Positions 1 to 8,971 of a DNA stretch of 64,000 nucleotides are shown here, piece by piece. Position 1 is the first letter of the stretch. The number at the start of each line of letters is the position of its first letter. The notes under the pieces were generated by a model, which had not been told where the DNA came from, did not search any database, and saw nothing but the letters and a program-made list of their open reading frames with translations. Source of the stretch: Actinoplanes cyaneus (GTDB lineage Bacteria; Actinomycetota; Actinomycetes; Mycobacteriales; Micromonosporaceae); the NCBI RefSeq assembly GCF_016862095.1, contig NZ_BOMH01000045.1, positions 1 to 64,000 on the forward strand. Direction: 5' to 3'. A program made the translations under genes and the position numbers.

Positions 1-101
1 CGTACCCGATGCCGGAGAGAATGTCTAGTCCGTACAACCCAGATTTTCTCGGCGGTCGCGGCCAGGGAGAGCCGGGCGCTCGCCCTCGCGAGGTGCGGGC
101 C

Positions 102-1718
102 TCAGGAGACCCCGCCGGCCACCTCCGCGACCGGCCGGACGGCGGCCGTCCCGGAGAGGTGCCGGCGGGCGTAGTCGCGGACCAGGTCAGGGCGATCCAC
201 CGGGCAGATCAGGCCGACGTGACCGTCCGGCCGTACCAGCAGAAGGTGTGCCGGATCGCCGAGCGCCCGGGCCGCCTCCCGCCCGGCGGCGGCGATCGGG
301 GCGAAGCAGACCGGCGCCGGGCACGCCGCCAACGCCAGGCGCAGGGCGTTCGCCTGCTCGGTGCCGGCGTAGCGGACGTGGTGCAGCAGTGTCCAGCGGT
401 CGTAACCGAGCAGGCTGTGCGATCGCACCGGGCGGCCGGAGGAGATGACCTGGACCGCGGGCAGGCGGTCACCGGCACGGATCCCGCCGGGCAGGCCCCG
501 GCGGAAGCCGGGCTCCGCGGAGAGCGGGCTGCGGCGGTGGTGGCGGCCGAAGTCGCTCATCATCCACTCGACGCGGCGCTGCATCGCCGACGACGCCAGG
601 GTGGCCCGCAGCAGCAGGCCGCGCAGCCGGTGGGCGATCGGCGGCAGCATCATCTCCATGGGACTGGTGCGCATGTCGCGGATGACGCCGGCGGCCAGCG
701 TGCGCTGCTCCACGTCGTACGAGTCGAGGATGTCGTCCGCGGCCTGGCCCCGATGGACGGCCGCGAGTTTCCAGCAGAGGTTGTAGGCGCCGAGCATCCC
801 GACGTTCATGCCGTGACCGCCGAGCGGCGCCCAGGTGTGCGCGGCGTCGCCGGCCAGCAGCACCCGGCCGGACCGCAGCCGGTCGGCGATGCGGTCGGCG
901 AACCGGGCGCGGGACAGCCACACCGGCTCGGTCAGCACCATGTCCAGATCCGGGATCCCGGCGGCGCCGGCGACCAGGTCGCGCAGCTCCGGCAGGGTCG
1001 GCGGGTGCGTCTCCGGCGGCTGGGAGTCGTCGCGGACACAGAAGATCCGATAGCCGCAGCCGGGGGTCGGGAAGGCGATCACCGAGCGGTACGGCGCCAG
1101 GAAGAAGTAGCCGTTGCCGGGCTTGTCGGTCAGGGACCACGACGGGATCACGTTGCCCTGGACCACCTGCATGTTGCGCCGCTCGGCGCCCGGGAAGCCG
1201 ACGCCGAGCAGCCGGCGGACCGTGCTGCGGATGCCGTCGCAGCCGACCGCCCAGGCCGCCTCGACCCGCTCCGGCGGCTCCCCCTGGCGTTGCACGGTGA
1301 CCCCTACGCGATGCTCGTCCTGCTCGAGATCGATCACCCTGGTGCGCCAGTCGACGGTCACGCCGAGACCGGCCAGCTCCTCGGTGAGCAGCCGTTCGAT
1401 GTGGTGCTGCTCGATCGTCATGGCACACGGGTAGTCGCTGCTCAGGCGGCCGGTGGTGAACGTGCCGAGGCGGCGGCCGGACGAGTAGATCGTGCTGCTC
1501 TCCATCTCGTACGCGTGCTGCCGGATCGTCTCTCCGACACCGAGCGCGCCCAGGGCCTCGCCGGCGCGCGGGAAGATCACGTCGGCTCGTGGCTCGCGGT
1601 TCGTGCCGGGGGCGCGGTCGACGACGCGTACCCGCATCCCGAGCCGGCGCAGCGCGATCGCCGTGGTGAGTCCGATCGGGCCGGCCCCGACGACGAGCAC
1701 CTCCAGGTCCGTACGCAT
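102..1718 (-). CDS. FAD-dependent aromatic monooxygenase of a bisindole cluster
   Basis: This is a 538-residue class A flavoprotein monooxygenase of the p-hydroxybenzoate hydroxylase fold. The N-terminal dinucleotide site is GAGPIG (residues 11-16). A DG motif (VGCDGIRS) lies near residue 180 and the FAD-ribityl motif GDAAHTWAPLGGHGMN near residue 290. The C-terminal 130 residues form the thioredoxin-like tail typical of RebC/PgaE-sized members. It starts 3 bp after the methyltransferase stop and is the last gene of the five-gene operon. In indolocarbazole pathways such enzymes either steer oxidation of chromopyrrolate (RebC/StaC) or open the indole ring (ClaX/AbeX). The N-terminus does not look close to RebC as I remember it, so an AbeX/ClaX-like or new role is possible. 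The family is clear; the exact reaction is inferred. Confidence 0.85.
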   Translation of the reverse strand: MRTDLEVLVVGAGPIGLTTAIALRRLGMRVRVVDRAPGTNREPRADVIFPRAGEALGALGVGETIRQHAYEMESSTIYSSGRRLGTFTTGRLSSDYPCAMTIEQHHIERLLTEELAGLGVTVDWRTRVIDLEQDEHRVGVTVQRQGEPPERVEAAWAVGCDGIRSTVRRLLGVGFPGAERRNMQVVQGNVIPSWSLTDKPGNGYFFLAPYRSVIAFPTPGCGYRIFCVRDDSQPPETHPPTLPELRDLVAGAAGIPDLDMVLTEPVWLSRARFADRIADRLRSGRVLLAGDAAHTWAPLGGHGMNVGMLGAYNLCWKLAAVHRGQAADDILDSYDVEQRTLAAGVIRDMRTSPMEMMLPPIAHRLRGLLLRATLASSAMQRRVEWMMSDFGRHHRRSPLSAEPGFRRGLPGGIRAGDRLPAVQVISSGRPVRSHSLLGYDRWTLLHHVRYAGTEQANALRLALAACPAPVCFAPIAAAGREAARALGDPAHLLLVRPDGHVGLICPVDRPDLVRDYARRHLSGTAAVRPVAEVAGGVS

Positions 1719-1721
1719 CGC

Positions 1722-2756
1722 TCAGCCCTCCACCGCGGCCGGATACGCCTCGATGACGCTGAGCGGCGCGGTCGCCTCCACAGTGCCGCCGTACCGCAGA
1801 CCGGCCTGGGCGAGCAGCTCCTTGTGCTCGGCGAGGGTGCGCTCGCGGCCGCCGTAGACGATCATCATGGCGACGTCGAGGACCTTGCTCGGGTGGAAGT
1901 CGTCGCCGGGCGGCACCACGGCTTCGATCAGCAGCAGGCGGCTCTCCGGCCCCATCGCGGCCCGGCAGTTGCGCAGCAGGGTGAGCGCGTCCGCGTCGGG
2001 CCAGTTGTGCAGCACGCCCTTGAGCACGTAGAGGTCACCACCGGCGGGAACCTCGCTGAGGAAGTCACCGCCGACGACGGCGCACCGGTCGGCCAGCCCG
2101 GCCGCCTCGATCCGCTCGCGCGCCACGCCGGCCACCTCCGGCAGGTCGAAGACCACGCCCCGGGCCTCCGGATAGCGCTGCAGGAGCACGGTCAGCAGGC
2201 TGCCGTCGCCACCGCCGACGTCCACGATCCGCCCGATGCCGCCGAAGTCGTAGCCGGCCGCCAGGGCGGTGCCCATCACTCGGCTGTGCTCGGCCATCGC
2301 GGCATGGAAGATCTCGCCGTGCTCCGGGTTGCTGGCGAGGTGTTCGAAGATCGGTTCGCCGTAGACCGCGGAGAACGCCGGGTCCGGCCCGCGCAGGCTG
2401 CGCCCGGCTCCGTCGTACACCGGATTGAGCATGGTCTGGAAACGGACCCACCAGTGCAGCGATTGTGGATGGTCGGCGCTGAGCCGCCGTCCCATCTCGG
2501 TCAGCGCGAACGAGCCGGGCGCCGGCTCGGTGCAGACGCCGACGCCTGCCAGCGCGCGTAACAGGCGGTGCAGCCCCTGCGCGTGGGCTCCGGTCGCCTG
2601 GGCGAGGTCGTCGGCGGTGCGTGGTCCGTCGGCCAGCCGGTCCGCCAGTTCGAATTCGACGGCGAGTTGCAGCAGGCGTGCCGCGCCGAGCCCCTCGGCC
2701 ATCCGCAGCAGGGTCAGGGTCGTGTCGTGCTCGGGAGCGAGCTGTCGAGTCGTCAT
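1722..2756 (-). CDS. SAM-dependent O-methyltransferase (plant-type OMT fold)
   Basis: This 344-residue protein has the two-part layout of small-molecule O-methyltransferases. A winged-helix dimerisation domain (about residues 15-100, with LLQLAVEFELADRL) precedes a Rossmann methyltransferase domain with the glycine-rich SAM loop VDVGGGDGS near residue 178. LKGVLHNW sits where the catalytic His of this family normally lies. The gene lies 4 bp downstream of the P450 stop and 3 bp upstream of the monooxygenase, so it is almost certainly cotranscribed and probably translationally coupled. Its likely job is methylating a hydroxyl made by the neighbouring oxygenases on the bisindole product. Substrate and position cannot be read from sequence. 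Confidence 0.88.
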   Translation of the reverse strand: MTTRQLAPEHDTTLTLLRMAEGLGAARLLQLAVEFELADRLADGPRTADDLAQATGAHAQGLHRLLRALAGVGVCTEPAPGSFALTEMGRRLSADHPQSLHWWVRFQTMLNPVYDGAGRSLRGPDPAFSAVYGEPIFEHLASNPEHGEIFHAAMAEHSRVMGTALAAGYDFGGIGRIVDVGGGDGSLLTVLLQRYPEARGVVFDLPEVAGVARERIEAAGLADRCAVVGGDFLSEVPAGGDLYVLKGVLHNWPDADALTLLRNCRAAMGPESRLLLIEAVVPPGDDFHPSKVLDVAMMIVYGGRERTLAEHKELLAQAGLRYGGTVEATAPLSVIEAYPAAVEG

Positions 2757-2760
2757 CGTG

Positions 2761-3861
2761 TCATCTCCGTGTGCTTCGGGAAGGGTGGACGAGCAGCCGG
2801 GAAGGACCGTGGAAGACCAGATCCTCGGCGTACGGCACGGGGTCCTCGGCCAGGCGCAGCCGCGGCAGCCGCCGCAGCAGGGCGGTCAGCGCGATCTCCG
2901 CCTCCAGACGGGCGAGCTGGGCGCCGAGGCAGTAGTGGGCGCCCAGCCCGAACCCGGCGTGCCGCAGCGGGGTGCGGTGGATGTCGAGCCGGTCCGGGTC
3001 GGTGAAGCGGGCCGGGTCGCGATCGGCCGAGCCCAGCACGAGAACCACCCCGCTGCCGGCCGCGACGTGCCGGCCACCGATCCGCACGTCCTGCTGGGCG
3101 CGCCGGCGGACCAGCTGGACCGGGCCGTCGTACCGGACCAGCTCCTCGACGGCCTGGGGCATGAGCCGCGGCTCGGCGCTCAGCTCGGCCCGGACCTCCG
3201 GGTGGCGCTGCAACGCGAGGACCGACTTGGCGATCAGGTTGGTGGTGGTCTCGTGCCCGGCGGTGAGCAGGTGGACGGCCGTCGGCACGTCGAGGTGGCC
3301 GGCCTCGATCGCGAAGAACGCCGACAGCTCCCGGGCGGCCCGCTCCGCCGCGGGGTACCCGTCGCCGTGATGTGAGCTGTTCGCCTGCTGCAGGGCGACA
3401 GCGCGCTCGCGCAGCCATCGGTGCTCGCCGGCCGGCACCTCCAGCACGTCGGCGATCACCCGGATCGGCAGCGGCGCCGCGAAGTCCGCGACCAGGTCGG
3501 CGACGGGCCGGTCGGCCAGGCCGGCGAGCAGCTCGTCGACCAGCTCCTCGATCCGCGGGCGCAGGGCGGCGACCCGTGCCGGGGTGAACAGGCCGGCCAC
3601 CCGCGAGCGTGCCGCGGTGTGCTCGGGCGGGTCCAGGAAGACCAGCCAGTTAGCGACGACGTGGTGCAGCGTCGCGTACTGCGGCGGGATCGGGACGGCC
3701 GAGCCGCCGCCGGGCGGGCACCGGCCGAAGCGCCGGTCGGTCAGGACCGCGTTCACCTCGTCCCAGCCGTAGGCCCACCAGGTGTCGCCGGCCTGTCGCA
3801 CGGGTGCGGCCTCGCGGAGCCGCCGGTAATCGGGGTACGGGTCAGCGACGGTGATCGTCAT
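2761..3861 (-). CDS. Cytochrome P450 of the bisindole operon
   Basis: This 366-residue P450 has the I-helix oxygen-activation motif AGHETT, the K-helix ExxR (EELVRY) and the haem-binding loop FGLGAHYCLG, whose Cys is the haem ligand. LDPPEHTAAR is the usual bacterial CYP C-helix signature. It is a soluble class I enzyme that needs a ferredoxin and reductase from elsewhere, since none is encoded here. The ATG overlaps the stop of the RebD-like gene in an ATGA, which fixes the start and implies translational coupling. The frame is open further upstream, but that part is a shadow of the RebD-like gene. By context it is the counterpart of StaP/RebP, which catalyse the aryl-aryl coupling of chromopyrrolic acid. 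Assigning that reaction is inference. Confidence 0.9.
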   Translation of the reverse strand: MTITVADPYPDYRRLREAAPVRQAGDTWWAYGWDEVNAVLTDRRFGRCPPGGGSAVPIPPQYATLHHVVANWLVFLDPPEHTAARSRVAGLFTPARVAALRPRIEELVDELLAGLADRPVADLVADFAAPLPIRVIADVLEVPAGEHRWLRERAVALQQANSSHHGDGYPAAERAARELSAFFAIEAGHLDVPTAVHLLTAGHETTTNLIAKSVLALQRHPEVRAELSAEPRLMPQAVEELVRYDGPVQLVRRRAQQDVRIGGRHVAAGSGVVLVLGSADRDPARFTDPDRLDIHRTPLRHAGFGLGAHYCLGAQLARLEAEIALTALLRRLPRLRLAEDPVPYAEDLVFHGPSRLLVHPSRSTRR

Positions 3862-6800
3862 GGCCGGTCCCGCCCGAAGTACGCGGCGTAGTGCGCGAAC
3901 ATCTCGGTGACCCGCGCGGGTGCGGCGGCGACCTTGCCGGAGCCCGCGGCGAGGTGCTCGAACCGCAGCGCGATCGAGCGCCGGGCGACATCCGGCCGCG
4001 GGACGAACCGCGGTTCGGTCTCCAGCTCGAAGGACGGGCCGGCGCTGGTGCCGGGCCGCCCGGCCGGCATGGTGACCAGCACCTCGGCGAGCGGGCTCAT
4101 CATGCCGGTCATCACGTCGATGGCCGCGTTCATCAGCCGGGAGCGGCGCAGGCTGGTGTCCGGGTCCTGGGCGAAGTGCTGCACCATCAGCTGCATCATC
4201 ATGAAGTAGGAGCGGTTGAAGAGCTCCAGCACGGCGATCGACTCCGGCTCGGTGACCGGCTCGGTGTTCAGGTTGCCGGGGAACAGCGTCGGGTTGCGGG
4301 CCAGCGGATACGCGGGGCACCACAGCTCCCGCCCCGGGACGCGGTCGCTGAGCAGCAGGTCGGCCAGGCCGAGGAAGATCTCGTAGTGCGAGCCGTCGGT
4401 GTCCGCGGTGATCCGGCCGCCCTCGCCCTGCTCGGTCACCACGTCGATGGCGAACAGGGCGCCGGCCAGGTCGTCGACGTGGAGCTGGTAATCGGGGTGC
4501 ACCGCGTTGATCGACTCGCGCAGGAACAGGTGGTGCTCGCCGCCGCCCCGGCCACGCCGGATCAGGAACAGGTCGGGCACGCGGTGCAGCCCCTCCCGGA
4601 TGTCGTCGTAGAGCTCCGGAATAGTGTGGTATCGATGCTGGCCACGGCCGGGCCGCACGTCGGGCGTTCCGGTCAGCGGCGAGACCGCGCCGCCGGGGCG
4701 CTCGATCGCGATGAACCGCTGGACGCTGCCGAGGGCCAGGGGCTCCAGCGCGAAGTCCAGCGCGACCGGCAGGGTGTCGTTCAGCGTGCCGAACGAGAAC
4801 GACGGGACGTGGAAGCCCTCACCCATCGCCATGATGATGTTGTTGATCGCCAGGAAGTGGATCATCTCCTCGCGGGCGACCTCGATCAGCCTGCCGCGTA
4901 TCCCGCCGTCCCGGGTGTGGCCGCCGTCGCCGCAGGCCAGCCGCGCCTGCTCCGGCGTCCACAGCCCGCGGCGGACGAACTCGCCGGCCGCGGCGTGGGT
5001 GGGCACAGAGTAGGCCGCGTACAGGTATTGCAGCATGACCGCCAGTTCCAGGGTCACCGCCTGGCGCAGCGCGGTGAGCAGCTGCCCGCGCGTGGTGATC
5101 GGCAACCCGGTCGCGGCCTGCCCGCCGCTGACCGGCCGCGGGACCGGCATGGCGGACTGCTCGTTGCGCAGATACGTCAGCAGCAGGCCCGCCTTGGCCG
5201 CGGACATGTCCCGGGTCGGCGGCATCGACCAGGTGCGCGAGCGGTTGTCCGGGTCGGACATCTGCCAGAGCAGGCGGGCGTAGGTGGCCACCTTGCAGCG
5301 GTCGGCCAGGCTGAACACCTCGGCGCTCATGAACGAGTAGAGGAACTCGTAGTCGGCGAACACCTCGCGGTACAACAGGTCGAACGTGACGTCCTGGTCC
5401 GGGACGCCGGCCAGGTGCCAGTCGTCGGGCAGCACCCGGACGTCCAGGTAGCCCGGTCCGCTCCCGGCCGCTTCCAGCTCCAGATGCCCGGCCCCGGCGT
5501 GCGCACCCCGGACGGTCAGCCGGGCCTCGCCCCGCTCGTCGGTGCTCACCTCGCACCCGGCGATGAACTCGCCGCCGGCACGCACCTGCACGAGGTCGGT
5601 CTCGCCACGCTGCGCGGCCGGATCCAGCGGGCGCGAGCGCGGATTGAGCACCTGCCGCACGCGGATGCCGTCGACCGGCGCCGGACACCCGCGGACGTAG
5701 GACCGGATCGCGACGGTCACCGCGTGGTCGTCGCCGCGCCGCCGGTCGGGATGGTCGACGAACAGGCAGGCGTCGTCGCTCTGCACGATCACCGTCTCCT
5801 CGGCGACCAGCGTCCGCCCGGCCGTGTCCACCAGGCACAACGCGTCACCGGCGGGGGCGTCCGGCCGCAGGTTCGGCACGGTCACGATGCCGCTGCGCAG
5901 ATCGAAGCCCGGATTCGCGTACGACGTACGGGGTATCCGCGCGATCACCTCGCCACCGCGCGCCGTCCGCAGTTCCAGGTCACCGAGGTCGAGCCGCACG
6001 CCGTCGGCCACCGGCACCGCGGTGATCATGTTGAGCGTGACGTGATCCGGCTCGATCGCGACCGTGAGCTCGTGCAGCGGCGCCGGCGCGCCCACCGGCC
6101 CGGGCGCCGCCGGTCTCGCCGGCACGGCCCACCCGGCGGCCCGCGGGGTCAGCAGCCGCCCGGCCGGCCAGGTGCGCATCTCGGCGTGGTGCCACGGCGC
6201 GACAGTTCCCCACACCGCCCAGCTGTTCGGGGCGTCCGGCGCGACCGGCTCGGCCATCGTGGCGAGCGCGAACTGCACGACCAGGCCGTCCCGGGCGGCG
6301 TCGCGCAGCCGGGCGACCGACGGGGACTCCGGCGAGGCCGGCAGCCAGCGCAGCCCCTCGTCGCCGGCCACCACGAACTGGTGCACGGTCGAGCGGGCCA
6401 ACTCGGTAGCCAGCGGATGCCCGCCCAGCCCCCGTAGGTAGTCGAAATGGTGCCAGCGCGGCGGCTGGAAGCCGGACACCGCACCCGTGAGCAGGTAGCC
6501 GTCCTCGTAGGAACGCTCGCCGCGGCCGAGGCCGAACTGCCCCACCATGATCGTGGTGGTCCAGCGCGAGGTCGGGTCCAGGTCGAAGACCCGGGCCCGG
6601 TTCGCGGTGGTGGCCAGGTACTCGTTGTAGTGGCCCCACATGTCGACCCGCCGCCCGATCACCGGATCCGCCCGGCCGGGGCGCTCCGGCGTCTCGGCCG
6701 CGACCACCTCGGCGTCGATCCAGAAGTGACCGCTGCCGCCGAACTGGTAGCCGGTCGCGCCGCGGCGCTCCAGCCAGGCGTGATGCTCTGCCGGCGGCCG

Positions 6801-6935
6801 CTCGGGCGGGACCGGGCCCGCGTCGTCGAGCGCCCGGTTGGTGGCCAGGTCGATCAGTCCGCTGCGCGGGCCGGTGGGCAGCTTGGTGAGGGCCGTGCCC
6901 CGGAAGTGCAGCCGCGGCAGTTCCAGGACGCTCAT
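3858..6935 (-). CDS. Chromopyrrolate synthase-like protein (RebD/StaD/VioB family)
   Basis: This 1025-residue protein has the size and layout of the haem enzymes RebD, StaD and VioB, which join two indole-3-pyruvate imine units. The N-terminal half opens with the family-typical MSVLELPRLHFRG. The C-terminal half carries the ferritin-like iminophenyl-pyruvate dimer synthase domain (about residues 615-860), including LQYLYAAYS and EEMIHFLAINNIIMAMGE. In the known pathways the product is chromopyrrolic acid (RebD/StaD) or the violacein imine dimer (VioB). No VioE-like gene is visible here, and a P450 lies downstream, so the chromopyrrolate branch is more likely. It is the second gene of the operon, 43 bp after the oxidase, and overlaps the P450 start. 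This is the most diagnostic gene of the cluster. Confidence 0.92.
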   Translation of the reverse strand: MSVLELPRLHFRGTALTKLPTGPRSGLIDLATNRALDDAGPVPPERPPAEHHAWLERRGATGYQFGGSGHFWIDAEVVAAETPERPGRADPVIGRRVDMWGHYNEYLATTANRARVFDLDPTSRWTTTIMVGQFGLGRGERSYEDGYLLTGAVSGFQPPRWHHFDYLRGLGGHPLATELARSTVHQFVVAGDEGLRWLPASPESPSVARLRDAARDGLVVQFALATMAEPVAPDAPNSWAVWGTVAPWHHAEMRTWPAGRLLTPRAAGWAVPARPAAPGPVGAPAPLHELTVAIEPDHVTLNMITAVPVADGVRLDLGDLELRTARGGEVIARIPRTSYANPGFDLRSGIVTVPNLRPDAPAGDALCLVDTAGRTLVAEETVIVQSDDACLFVDHPDRRRGDDHAVTVAIRSYVRGCPAPVDGIRVRQVLNPRSRPLDPAAQRGETDLVQVRAGGEFIAGCEVSTDERGEARLTVRGAHAGAGHLELEAAGSGPGYLDVRVLPDDWHLAGVPDQDVTFDLLYREVFADYEFLYSFMSAEVFSLADRCKVATYARLLWQMSDPDNRSRTWSMPPTRDMSAAKAGLLLTYLRNEQSAMPVPRPVSGGQAATGLPITTRGQLLTALRQAVTLELAVMLQYLYAAYSVPTHAAAGEFVRRGLWTPEQARLACGDGGHTRDGGIRGRLIEVAREEMIHFLAINNIIMAMGEGFHVPSFSFGTLNDTLPVALDFALEPLALGSVQRFIAIERPGGAVSPLTGTPDVRPGRGQHRYHTIPELYDDIREGLHRVPDLFLIRRGRGGGEHHLFLRESINAVHPDYQLHVDDLAGALFAIDVVTEQGEGGRITADTDGSHYEIFLGLADLLLSDRVPGRELWCPAYPLARNPTLFPGNLNTEPVTEPESIAVLELFNRSYFMMMQLMVQHFAQDPDTSLRRSRLMNAAIDVMTGMMSPLAEVLVTMPAGRPGTSAGPSFELETEPRFVPRPDVARRSIALRFEHLAAGSGKVAAAPARVTEMFAHYAAYFGRDRP

Positions 6936-6978
6936 CGGGCCGTCCGCCGCTCGGCGGCGGCCGCGTGCCGGACGGTGC

Positions 6979-8514
6979 TCATCCGGGCACCTTCGCGTAG
7001 ACCGGCAGCACGTCCGGGACGTCGGCGTGGACCGGATCCGGCTCGGGGTCGGCCAGACCGGCCGGCATGCGCATGACCATCCGGCTCACCGCGTCGAACG
7101 CCGACTCGATCGCCCCGTCGATCCAGGCCGGGCGGGACGAGCAGTGCTCGCCGGCGAAGTAGATCCGGCCCTCCGGCTCCTGGGCGCGCCGGCGCTGCTC
7201 GTCGGCCACCGCCGGGTCCAGCCCCCACTGCACCGAGCAGCCACCGCCGCTCCACGGCAGCTGGCCCCAGGCGAGGCTGCGGGCGTTGAGCACCATGCCG
7301 GGGCGCAGCAGCTGCGGGTGCATCGGCGCGAGGTCGGCCAGGACCGCCGCGTACCGGGCCGCGGCCGACATCCGGCCCAGCAACTCGGCGTCCTCGCCGA
7401 CGCTGTAGCTGGCCAGCAGCACCGCGCCGTGCGCCGGGTCGCCGTCGATCGGCGGGTAGTACGTCTGCCGCACCCGCCCGCCGCTCGACGACGCGCCGCC
7501 GTTGATGCCCTCGCGCTGCCAGAACGCCTCCCGGCAGTGCAACGCCACCTTGGTCGCGGGCACGTACTGCACCTGGTGGATGACGTCGAGCTTGTCGTCG
7601 CCGAAGCCGTCGAGCGGCATCCCGCGCAGCACCGGGAACGGCAGGGTGCACAGCACCTGGGCGCATCGGCGCACCACGTGCTGCCCTGCCACGCGCAGGT
7701 GGACCAGGACCTCGTCGGGACGGCTCTCCAGTCCGATCACCTCGTGGTGGCGGCGGATCGGGCTCTGGATGCGGCGCGCGAGACGGCGTACCAGCTGATC
7801 CATGCCACCGCGCAGCCGGAACAGCTCGGTGCTGGTCTCCAGCAGGATGTCGTCCAGGAAACCGCGCAGCGGGCCACCACACGCCTCACGCAGCGCCGGA
7901 TGGGCGGCGAACACGCCGTGCAGGTCGAAGGCGCTGCCGTTGTCGCGCACGAACGGCGCCAGATTCAGGCGCTCCACATGGTCCAGCAGCCGGGTGCGCA
8001 GGTCCCGGCGCAGGTCGTGACGCTGGCCCGGCGGCGCGATGGCGTCCACGACGAGCGTGAGCCAGGCGCCGAACATCAGCGTCTCCGGGTGGTAGCCGTC
8101 GTGCGACAGCCCCTCGCGAAGCTCGCCGATCAGCTGGCGGGCGGCGTCGTGCATGCGGACGTACGTCTCGGCGGTGCGCAGGAACGCGTTCTTGTCGGCC
8201 AGCAGGCTGTGGAAGGAGCGCAGCTCGTCGGCGAGACCCAGCTCGGCGATGTATCGGAGGGTGTTGCTGTGCCCGGCCGGGATGCGCATCGCGCCCAGCT
8301 CCGCGAAGGGCGCGTCGGGGGAGTCACCGAAGTGGAAGGTGTAGATCCGGCCACCGAGCCGGCGGGTGCCCTCCAGCACCTCGACCGGCACGCCCAGCCG
8401 TTGCAGCTCGTAGGCGGCGGACAGGCCGGCGACGCCCGCGCCGAGGACGACAACGGTGCGGTCGCCGTTGGACCCGAGCACCGGAGTCGCCGCCGGCGAT
8501 CCCCTGTTTCCCAT
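6979..8514 (-). CDS. L-amino acid (probably L-tryptophan) oxidase, RebO/StaO/VioA type
   Basis: This FAD-dependent amine oxidase of 511 residues has the N-terminal motif VLGAGVAGLSAAYELQRLG followed by LGGRI, and the C-terminal FAD motif IYFAGEHCS...AWIDGAIESA. In bisindole pathways it oxidises L-tryptophan, or a halogenated tryptophan, to indole-3-pyruvate imine, the substrate of the dimer synthase encoded next. It is the first gene of the operon. I choose the ATG at 8514 because a perfect GGAGGT lies 6 bases upstream. The frame continues to a GTG at 8529, but that codon sits against the ribosome binding site. No tryptophan halogenase gene is seen in the window. Confidence 0.9.
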   Translation of the reverse strand: MGNRGSPAATPVLGSNGDRTVVVLGAGVAGLSAAYELQRLGVPVEVLEGTRRLGGRIYTFHFGDSPDAPFAELGAMRIPAGHSNTLRYIAELGLADELRSFHSLLADKNAFLRTAETYVRMHDAARQLIGELREGLSHDGYHPETLMFGAWLTLVVDAIAPPGQRHDLRRDLRTRLLDHVERLNLAPFVRDNGSAFDLHGVFAAHPALREACGGPLRGFLDDILLETSTELFRLRGGMDQLVRRLARRIQSPIRRHHEVIGLESRPDEVLVHLRVAGQHVVRRCAQVLCTLPFPVLRGMPLDGFGDDKLDVIHQVQYVPATKVALHCREAFWQREGINGGASSSGGRVRQTYYPPIDGDPAHGAVLLASYSVGEDAELLGRMSAAARYAAVLADLAPMHPQLLRPGMVLNARSLAWGQLPWSGGGCSVQWGLDPAVADEQRRRAQEPEGRIYFAGEHCSSRPAWIDGAIESAFDAVSRMVMRMPAGLADPEPDPVHADVPDVLPVYAKVPG

Positions 8515-8610
8515 GAACCTACCTCCCACGTTTCATCGCGCGAAGAATCACCTGAAAATGATCAGGGACCCGCCGCGATGGTCATCGATTTCTGCAGGGC
8601 GAAGAATGCG
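8515..8610 (-). promoter_or_regulatory. Leader and probable promoter region of the bisindole operon
   Basis: This stretch is more AT-rich than its surroundings and lies directly upstream of the oxidase gene. It has a GGAGGT ribosome binding site, an inverted repeat CCTGA-N6-TCAGG (8551-8566), and a 9-bp direct repeat GCGAAGAAT at 8540-8548 and 8599-8607 (59 bp apart). These could be binding sites for a pathway regulator. No clear -35/-10 pair stands out. Confidence 0.4.
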
Positions 8611-8971
8611 AGCCGGCACTTAATGCCCGACAATTTCGGCAAAGTAATCGGAGAACACCGGCCAACGCGATTTCGCGGCACGCTGTACCCGGTCACGCCG
8701 GGGCATCGGCCAGCAGCCGTGTACGGGCCAAAGCATATGCCGGTGGACAACAAAACACAGGTCGACCTGGTAGTTATCGTCGGAATGGTGGATGCGGGTC
8801 ACTCCGGCCTCATCGATCCACCGATATGCGTCGCGAGCGCGGCAGGCTGGACGAATGGCGGTCATGCGGCGTCAGGGCGAGGTGCCGGCGCGGATCCGGA
8901 AAAGGTCTGCTTTACAACGCGTCCGGAAATCGTCCCAGAATTCGCGGCAGCGGGCCGGTGCTGACGGGCCG
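8611..8971. other. Gene-poor, lower-GC gap between bisindole operon and two-component genes
   Basis: No convincing gene is seen. An 81-codon minus-strand frame (8620-8865) exists, but its third-position GC is only about two thirds, far below the neighbours, and I recognise no domain. The base composition differs from flanking genes, as expected for regulatory or recently acquired DNA. Confidence 0.4.

Noticed and set aside
9..2561. Very long plus-strand open frame (850 codons) over the monooxygenase and methyltransferase genes
   Set aside because: It is antisense to two genes with clear domains. Its product is Arg/Gly/Ala-rich without motifs, a usual by-product of high GC.
3891..6437. 848-codon plus-strand frame
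   Set aside because: It lies antisense to the RebD-like gene, has no recognisable domain, and the opposite strand has well-supported family motifs.
8515..8529. GTG at 8529 as start of the tryptophan-oxidase-like gene
   Set aside because: This codon lies against the GGAGGT that serves the ATG at 8514.
8620..8865. 81-codon minus-strand frame upstream of the bisindole operon
   Set aside because: Third-position GC is near two thirds rather than above 90%, there is no ribosome binding site and no known motif.
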